This document shows positions 57,273 through 64,000 of a stretch of 64,000 nt of DNA, piece by piece. The DNA is from Halomonas alkaliantarctica. Lineage in GTDB: Bacteria; Pseudomonadota; Gammaproteobacteria; Pseudomonadales; Halomonadaceae. Numbering within the stretch: the first letter of the stretch is position 1; every line of letters begins with the position of its first letter. The translations under genes were made by a program, and so were the position numbers. Under the pieces are notes generated by a model. That model searched no databases and was not told the DNA's origin. It saw nothing but the letters and a program-made list of their open reading frames with translations. The stretch is taken from NCBI RefSeq assembly GCF_029854215.1, contig NZ_CP122961.1, forward strand, positions 1,612,001 to 1,676,000. The letters run 5' to 3'.

Positions 57273-58085
57273 ATGCTGCCGCCTACGTTATCGGATGATC
57301 AATCTGTGCCGTTTGATGATCGTGGGCTGGCGTACGGGGATGGCCTCTTTGAAACGGTACTGTTGCGCGCGGGAAAGCCAGTACTGTGGCGCTATCACAC
57401 TGCACGTCTGGCGAAGGGCTGTCATCGCCTAGGGATACCGTTACCTTGCCAGCAAGCGCTTGACGCCACTTGGCAGGGCGGCCCCACCGCTGAATTCGAA
57501 GTGCTAAAGCTCATTCTGACGCGGGGCAGTGGCGGCCGTGGCTATGCCCAGCCCGATCAGGTAACGCCGCATCTGCTTAGCCGTCGAACGCCGTTTCAAC
57601 CATCGGTTGAGCGCTGGCAGAAGGGGGTGGCGGTACGTCTTTGCGACTTGCAGCTTGCCCGTCAGCCCCGGTTGGCGGGTATCAAGCACTTAAATCGACT
57701 GGAAAACGTGCTGGCCCGCCAAGAGTGGAGCGATGCCACTATTGCCGAAGGTGTGCTGGCCGATAGTGAAGGTCTTGTCGTAGAAGCCACTAGCATGAAT
57801 GTTTTTTGGCAGCGGGCGGGGGAGGTGTTAACGCCTCAGCTTGATCAGTGCGGCGTGGCTGGCACGCTGCGCGCTGCATTGCTTGAACACGGTGCTATCG
57901 CTCTGGCTTCGCTTTCGCTTCATCAACTCGCTAATGTCGAACGACTCTGGGTGGCAAACTCTGTCCAGGGTGTATGGCAAGTTACTAAACTATTCGCAGC
58001 GGATGGCTCGCTGCTACAGTCCTGGCCCTTGAGTCAGCCAGACCCGTTCCAGCGCTTGGCGCATCAGCTATTGGGTGTTACTTAA
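57273..58085 (+). CDS. pabC: Aminodeoxychorismate lyase
   Basis: 270 residues, PLP-dependent fold type IV. Lys138 in AGIKHLNRLENVLA is the cofactor lysine. DDRGLAYGDGLFETV and the EATSMNVFW segment are family marks. It splits aminodeoxychorismate to 4-aminobenzoate (folate precursor) and pyruvate. The fabF-pabC-mltG position separates it from branched-chain aminotransferases of the same fold. Confidence 0.94.
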   Translation: MLPPTLSDDQSVPFDDRGLAYGDGLFETVLLRAGKPVLWRYHTARLAKGCHRLGIPLPCQQALDATWQGGPTAEFEVLKLILTRGSGGRGYAQPDQVTPHLLSRRTPFQPSVERWQKGVAVRLCDLQLARQPRLAGIKHLNRLENVLARQEWSDATIAEGVLADSEGLVVEATSMNVFWQRAGEVLTPQLDQCGVAGTLRAALLEHGAIALASLSLHQLANVERLWVANSVQGVWQVTKLFAADGSLLQSWPLSQPDPFQRLAHQLLGVT

Positions 58086-58133
58086 ACAGCAATGTTTGTT
58101 TAGATATCGGCCTGTAATTTTCTCAGAGGTGTC

Positions 58134-59141
58134 ATGGTGAAACGGTTATTAACCGCTTTAGTGGTGTTAGTGTTGGTTGGCGCTGCAGCTGCAGCAGGCG
58201 GTTATTTCTATTGGCAGAGCCGACTAGAGGCACCGCTAACGATTGATGAGCCAATGCTTTACCAAGTGCCGTCTGGTGCGGGCTTTAATCGGGTAGTGGC
58301 GCAATTGGAAGAGCAGGGCGTGCTGGAAGACGCCTGGGCGTTTCGCTTGCTAGCGCGGGTCGAACCGGAGCGCGTGCCGCAGCTGCGTACCGGTGAGTAC
58401 CAACTCTTGCCGGATATGAGCGGTCTGGAAATGATGGCACTGTTGGGTAGCAATAAGGTGGTTACCTACTCGCTGACCATTCCAGAGGGCTGGTCTTTTC
58501 GACAGATGCGCGAGTTGCTCGATGCTGCGCCGAAACTCGACCATCGCACTGCGGCGTTGAGCGATGCAGAGGTGATGACGCTACTCGACCGAGAAGACAC
58601 CTTCCCCGAAGGCTGGTTCTTTCCCGATACCTATCGTTATCACCTGGGTATGAGCGATGTTGATATCCTGCGCCAATCATTGGAGCGGATGGAGCGAATT
58701 CTTGAAGACGTTTGGGAAGAGCGCGCGGACGACCTAACCATTGAGACTCCCTACGAGGCGCTGATCATGGCCTCGTTAATTGAGCGGGAAACCGGTGCGC
58801 CCGAGGAGCGGCGCGAAATTGCCGGAGTTTTCAAGCGCCGCATGGAGCGGGGCATGCGGCTGCAAACTGACCCGACGATTATTTATGGGATGGGTGAGCG
58901 TTATGAAGGGCGCATTACCCACGCCGATATCCGCGAGGCCACGCCGTATAACACTTATGTGATTGACGGAATACCGCCCACGCCGATTGCCATGCCGGGG
59001 CGCGCCTCCTTAGAGGCGGCGGTGAATCCATTACCTGGCGAGACGCTCTATTTCGTTGCTCGTGGGGATGGTACACACCACTTCTCGCGTACGCTGCGGG
59101 AGCATAACAATGCCGTTAATCGCTATATCCGCAACCGATAA
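58134..59141 (+). CDS. mltG: Endolytic murein transglycosylase MltG
   Basis: 335 residues: an N-terminal membrane helix (about 5-26), a LysM-like region, then the YceG catalytic domain with Glu217 in MASLIERETGAPEER (catalytic Glu218 in E. coli) and TDPTIIYGMGERYEGRIT. It cuts nascent glycan strands and so sets their length. It is conserved in this place between pabC and tmk. Confidence 0.95.
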   Translation: MVKRLLTALVVLVLVGAAAAAGGYFYWQSRLEAPLTIDEPMLYQVPSGAGFNRVVAQLEEQGVLEDAWAFRLLARVEPERVPQLRTGEYQLLPDMSGLEMMALLGSNKVVTYSLTIPEGWSFRQMRELLDAAPKLDHRTAALSDAEVMTLLDREDTFPEGWFFPDTYRYHLGMSDVDILRQSLERMERILEDVWEERADDLTIETPYEALIMASLIERETGAPEERREIAGVFKRRMERGMRLQTDPTIIYGMGERYEGRITHADIREATPYNTYVIDGIPPTPIAMPGRASLEAAVNPLPGETLYFVARGDGTHHFSRTLREHNNAVNRYIRNR

Positions 59142-59166
59142 TAGCCATGACTGATCACCACATTAA

Positions 59167-60806
<1,640 letters not shown>

Positions 60807-60858
60807 CGGTATTTGTTCAATCTCCCACGGCTGTTCAAAACAGTGCAGCGAGGTCGTC

Positions 60859-61194
60859 ATGGCAGCTCAGAAAGCGCTCTCTCTAACGGTACCGGACGTG
60901 TCGACTTTGCTTTCCGCGTACATGCCTTTTCTGGATCGTGGAGGGATTTTTGTACCTACTCAGACCCCTTACGCGCTTGGTCAACAAGTGTTTTTGCTGC
61001 TCACACTGCCGGGTGAAAGCGAGCGCCTGTCTGTGACCGGTCAAGTGGTGTGGGTATCGCCGGAAGGGGTGAGTGGCCGCCGTATGCCGGGCATCGGCCT
61101 GCATTTCAGCCAGCAAGACTATCCTGTGCGTGACCGAATCGAGACGCTGCTTGCCGGTCAGTTAGATAAAGCAGCTCCATCGTTCACGCTCTGA
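60859..61194 (+). CDS. pilZ: PilZ-domain type IV pilus assembly protein
   Basis: 111 residues from the ATG at 60859 (GAGG seven bases upstream). The sequence resembles P. aeruginosa PilZ: ALSLTVPD start, AYMPFLDRGGIFVPT and VVWVSPEGVSGRRMPGIGLHF. The orthodox PilZ lacks the cyclic-di-GMP-binding RxxxR and DxSxxG motifs; neither is seen here. It is needed for type IV pilus assembly through PilB and FimX. It fits the holB-pilZ-tatD order. Confidence 0.9.
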   Translation: MAAQKALSLTVPDVSTLLSAYMPFLDRGGIFVPTQTPYALGQQVFLLLTLPGESERLSVTGQVVWVSPEGVSGRRMPGIGLHFSQQDYPVRDRIETLLAGQLDKAAPSFTL

Positions 61195-61264
61195 ATCAAA
61201 CCGTCGCTTACGCTTTGAATGCAATGATCATTGTGTTTATGGCTTAGCCGTTGTCGAGACCTGT

Positions 61265-62095
61265 ATGTTTGTTGATTCACACTGTCATTTAGATCGTTTA
61301 TCCGACCAGACCCATGGGGGCGATATAGCCGCCACCCTGGCAGCCGCTCGTGCTGCCCACGTCAGTCAATTTCTTGCTGTAGCGGTTACGTTAGAAGATA
61401 TGCCGCAACTGGCGGCCATTGCCCGCGCCCATCACGATGTGGCAATTTCCGCTGGATTACACCCCTTGCACCACAGTGAGAGCGAACCCAGCGTTGCGGA
61501 TATTAAAGAGGCCGCGGAGCAGTATGGGGCGGTGGCTATCGGTGAAACAGGCCTGGATTACCACTACCAAGACAGCGTGCCTATCGAGATTCAGCACGAG
61601 CGCTTCAAGCGTCACTTAATCGCTGCGCGTGAGTTAGAGCTGCCGGTGATTATTCATACCCGCGAAGCCAAAGAGGAAACCTTGGCCTTGCTGCGTGAAT
61701 ATAGCGACCCGCGCGTGGGTGGTGTATTACACTGTTTTACTGAAGATATGGCGATGGCCCGTGAGGCGGTGAGACTGGGTTTTTATATCTCGCTATCGGG
61801 GATTATCACGTTTCGCAATGCTGCTCCGCTGCGTGAACTTGCCCGTCAGCTTCCGCTGGATCGCCTGCTGATTGAGACAGATAGCCCTTATCTAGCACCC
61901 GTTCCTCATCGCGGCAAGCCCAACGAGCCTGCTTGGGTGGTGCAAGTGGCTGAATGCATCGCCCAGGAGCGGGGCATCAGTGTCGATGAAGTGGCCATGC
62001 AGACGACCGCCAATTTTTATCAGCTCTTTCGTGCCGCGGCTCCCGATGCACCGGAACACGTCAAAGAGGCGCTGGCGCACTCTGGGCTTCTGTAA
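61265..62095 (+). CDS. tatD: TatD-family metal-dependent deoxyribonuclease
   Basis: 276 residues, TIM-barrel hydrolase. Metal ligands His6 and His8 in DSHCHLD, Glu in IGETGLDYHY, His in VIIHTREA and Asp in LLIETDSPYLAP are all present. TatD/YcfH enzymes remove 3' ends of DNA and are linked to DNA repair. Its place after pilZ is as in pseudomonads. Confidence 0.93.
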   Translation: MFVDSHCHLDRLSDQTHGGDIAATLAAARAAHVSQFLAVAVTLEDMPQLAAIARAHHDVAISAGLHPLHHSESEPSVADIKEAAEQYGAVAIGETGLDYHYQDSVPIEIQHERFKRHLIAARELELPVIIHTREAKEETLALLREYSDPRVGGVLHCFTEDMAMAREAVRLGFYISLSGIITFRNAAPLRELARQLPLDRLLIETDSPYLAPVPHRGKPNEPAWVVQVAECIAQERGISVDEVAMQTTANFYQLFRAAAPDAPEHVKEALAHSGLL

Positions 62096-62133
62096 CCGAT
62101 GCGCCCTGAATACGCTCAAGCGAGGTGGGCGAG

Positions 62134-62706
62134 ATGAATATTGATCGATTGCTGCAGCAAGGTAGCGGAGACGAGGAGCGCGCTGGAACTATTCCACCGC
62201 TCGATGACTGGCACCCAGCGCTCTCTGGCGATATGAATATCGTTATTCACGCCGACGGTAGCTGGTCGCACGAAGGCCAGCCGTTTGCCCGCCCCAAGGT
62301 AGCACGCCTATTGGCAACGCTGCTGCGCCTTGATGACGAGGGCTACTGCCTGGTCACGCCGATGGAACGCTGGCGGATAAAGGTCGAAGACCTGCCGCTG
62401 GTGGCAGTCGAAGCTGACTTCCGTGACGGTGCCTGGTGGTTTATCACTCAGTTTGACGATGTTGTTCGTTTAGACGCCAAGCATCCGCTCTCTATCACCT
62501 TAACCCCTCAAGACGAGGCGGTCCCGCAGTTGCCGGTGCGTTTTGGGCTGGCGGCTAGGCTGCACCGCAATGTCTATTACCAACTGGTTGAGGCCGCGGA
62601 AGCCCGAGAGATAGGAAACGGTAAGAGTGAACTAGGCCTAGAGAGTGCCGGGCAGTGGTTTGTGCTGGGGCAGATTGATAATGAGCTGATTGGCGAGGCG
62701 CCGTGA
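62134..62706 (+). CDS. DUF1285 protein
   Basis: 190 residues from the ATG at 62134 (GAGGTGG upstream). Core segments GDMNIVIHADGSWSHEGQPFARPKVARLLATLLR and EGYCLVTPMERWRIKVEDLPLVA match my memory of DUF1285, a two-domain beta-rich family of unknown function found next to tatD or fabG. The stop overlaps the helicase start at a GTGA junction. Confidence 0.85.
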   Translation: MNIDRLLQQGSGDEERAGTIPPLDDWHPALSGDMNIVIHADGSWSHEGQPFARPKVARLLATLLRLDDEGYCLVTPMERWRIKVEDLPLVAVEADFRDGAWWFITQFDDVVRLDAKHPLSITLTPQDEAVPQLPVRFGLAARLHRNVYYQLVEAAEAREIGNGKSELGLESAGQWFVLGQIDNELIGEAP

Positions 62707-64000
62707 AGTTAACCGCTGAGCAGCAAGCCGTTGTCAATCACCCGGCGGGGCATGCAAGGGTGGCGGCAGTGGCCGGGGCAGGTAAAACCACCACCATGGC
62801 CGCCCGAGTGCTACATCTATTGGCCAGTGGCGTGGCGCCAAAACGTATCCTGGTGCTGATGTTTAACCGCTCTGCGAAGGATGATTTTCAGCGTCGTTTA
62901 GCCGCAATGTCATCTAACGGGCAGGTATTGCCCGATGTCCGCACCTTTCACTCCCTGGGGCACCGCTTAACTCAAAGCTTATGCCGCTGGGGCGCGCTTG
63001 CGCCGCGCCAGCTATTGTCCGCCGATTGGCAGCTGGAAAGGCTGCTTCGCCAGGCGAGTCTTAATGTACTGCGTGATACAGTTGAGCGCCGGGATGCAGC
63101 TCTGGAAGGGGATCGGCTAGAAACCTTAGCTCACTTCTGCGGCTTGGTTAAAGCAGAAATGATCACTCCGGAAGCGCTCTATGAGCGGCTGAATTTTGAC
63201 CCCGATACCGACTACTTTCCAGCGGCGTTTGCCGAAGCAGAAAGGCTATTGGAGGCGGAAGGCGTGATGACCTATGCCGATCTGCTTTATCGTCCACTGT
63301 TGGCGCTAGAAGCGGATAGTGCCTTACGTGGCCGCGTTGAGGGATTTCTCGACCATGTCATTATTGACGAGTATCAGGATATTAACGCCGCACAGCAGCG
63401 ACTTTTATCCGTGTTGGTGGGTACTCGTGCCGAAGTAATGGCAGTCGGCGATGCCAACCAGTGTATTTATGAGTGGCGCGGTGCCAAACCCGACACCATG
63501 CTGGAAAATTTTACCGCTACCTTTGGCGAGGCAACCGATTACCCGCTATCGACCACCTTTCGGCACGGCCATGCGTTGGCGCTGGCCGCGAATCATGCCA
63601 TTGCCGCTAATCAGCGCCGTCCTAATCAGCTGTGCCTTGCCGCGGCTAATAACCCGGAGACCCGCGTTTCAGTTGGCCAGGGGAGTCGTTTGCTACTTGA
63701 CGCGTTGATGGACTGGCAGGCCCAGGGGCGGGCGTTTAACGAAGCCAGCTTGCTGGTGCGCAGCTGGGCGCTTTCGGTACCGTTCCAATTGGCGCTGCTA
63801 CAGGCCGGGATACCGTTTCGGCTTCAGCGCGAGGATCGTTTTGTTTTTCGTCTGCCGCTGGTGCAGGCCTTGGCGGGGTATTTAAAGCTGTCGCGTCGTC
63901 CTGACCTTCTGCGCGACCCGCAGCAACTACTGCTGCTGCTTTCACAGCCGACCCCCTTCGTTGCCCGCGAGCGACTACAGCGTTTAGCCCAGCAGCTGGC
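62703..64000 (+). CDS. UvrD/Rep-type superfamily 1 DNA helicase, partial (3' end outside window)
   Basis: 432 codons open to the window end, GTG start overlapping the DUF1285 stop. Walker A AGAGKTT (24-30), Walker B VIIDEYQDIN near 218-227 and motif III GDANQCIYEWRGAKP near 250 identify a 3'-5' SF1A helicase; TTFRHGH begins motif IV. It is not clearly UvrD, Rep or RecB. The C-terminal motifs V and VI are outside the window, so whether a nuclease domain follows cannot be seen. Confidence 0.85.
   Translation, partial: MKLTAEQQAVVNHPAGHARVAAVAGAGKTTTMAARVLHLLASGVAPKRILVLMFNRSAKDDFQRRLAAMSSNGQVLPDVRTFHSLGHRLTQSLCRWGALAPRQLLSADWQLERLLRQASLNVLRDTVERRDAALEGDRLETLAHFCGLVKAEMITPEALYERLNFDPDTDYFPAAFAEAERLLEAEGVMTYADLLYRPLLALEADSALRGRVEGFLDHVIIDEYQDINAAQQRLLSVLVGTRAEVMAVGDANQCIYEWRGAKPDTMLENFTATFGEATDYPLSTTFRHGHALALAANHAIAANQRRPNQLCLAAANNPETRVSVGQGSRLLLDALMDWQAQGRAFNEASLLVRSWALSVPFQLALLQAGIPFRLQREDRFVFRLPLVQALAGYLKLSRRPDLLRDPQQLLLLLSQPTPFVARERLQRLAQQL

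Overview
This window is ordinary, gene-dense chromosome from a Gram-negative gammaproteobacterium. Gene order, protein sequences and acidic protein tails suggest a Halomonas-like (Halomonadaceae) organism. That assignment is inference from memory of gene families; no database search was run. The cell envelope machinery (meso-DAP peptidoglycan, lipid A, Lol lipoprotein export, LpoA, DolP) and the dcw cluster are typical of this class. I see no tRNA, rRNA, insertion sequence, phage gene or CRISPR array.

Layout. 1-2.7 kb: the end of cytochrome b (petB), petC, then sspA-sspB. 2.7-5.9 kb, minus strand: lpoA-yraN-diaA-dolP, divergent from rsmI. 6.9-7.3 kb: RNase P RNA with its own promoter and terminator. 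7.3-24.0 kb: the division and cell wall cluster rsmH-ftsL-ftsI-murE-murF-mraY-murD-ftsW-murG-murC-ddl-ftsQ-ftsA-ftsZ, followed by lpxC; mraZ is missing. 25-31 kb: dciA (minus), a small unrecognised secretory protein gene, secA, argJ and a Nudix/thiamine-phosphate-synthase-like fusion gene. 31.4-33.4 kb, minus: aguA-aguB, agmatine to putrescine. 33.5-44 kb: lolC-lolD, a DUF2062 gene (minus), comEC, msbA-lpxK-ycaR-kdsB, a low-molecular-weight phosphatase and murB. 44-47.4 kb, minus: rne with a long untranslated upstream region. 48.1-64 kb: rluC, a HAD phosphatase, sppA, a Maf pyrophosphatase (minus), then yceD-rpmF-plsX-fabD-fabG-acpP-fabF-pabC-mltG-tmk-holB-pilZ-tatD, a DUF1285 gene and the start of a UvrD-like helicase.

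The genes serve envelope growth and division: precursor synthesis (murA-independent steps through MurB-MurG and Ddl), the divisome (FtsL, I, W, Q, A, Z), lipid A and LPS (LpxC, LpxK, MsbA, KdsB), fatty acid synthesis, protein secretion and lipoprotein sorting. As I recall the order, two blocks that are far apart in Pseudomonas are joined here, with aguAB at the join.

Most worth a second look: (1) a 120-residue protein encoded just before secA, with a signal-peptide-like N-terminus and an Arg-Gly-Pro-Pro near its C-terminus, which resembles a SecM-type translation-arrest monitor; (2) a chain of three overlapping mini reading frames with an exact 14-base period between msbA and lpxK; (3) a near-consensus promoter lying only a few bases before the yceD start, inside a 21-codon leader frame that overlaps that start; (4) a candidate membrane-targeting helix in RNase E; and (5) several exact or near-exact 15-16-base tandem duplications at gene beginnings.
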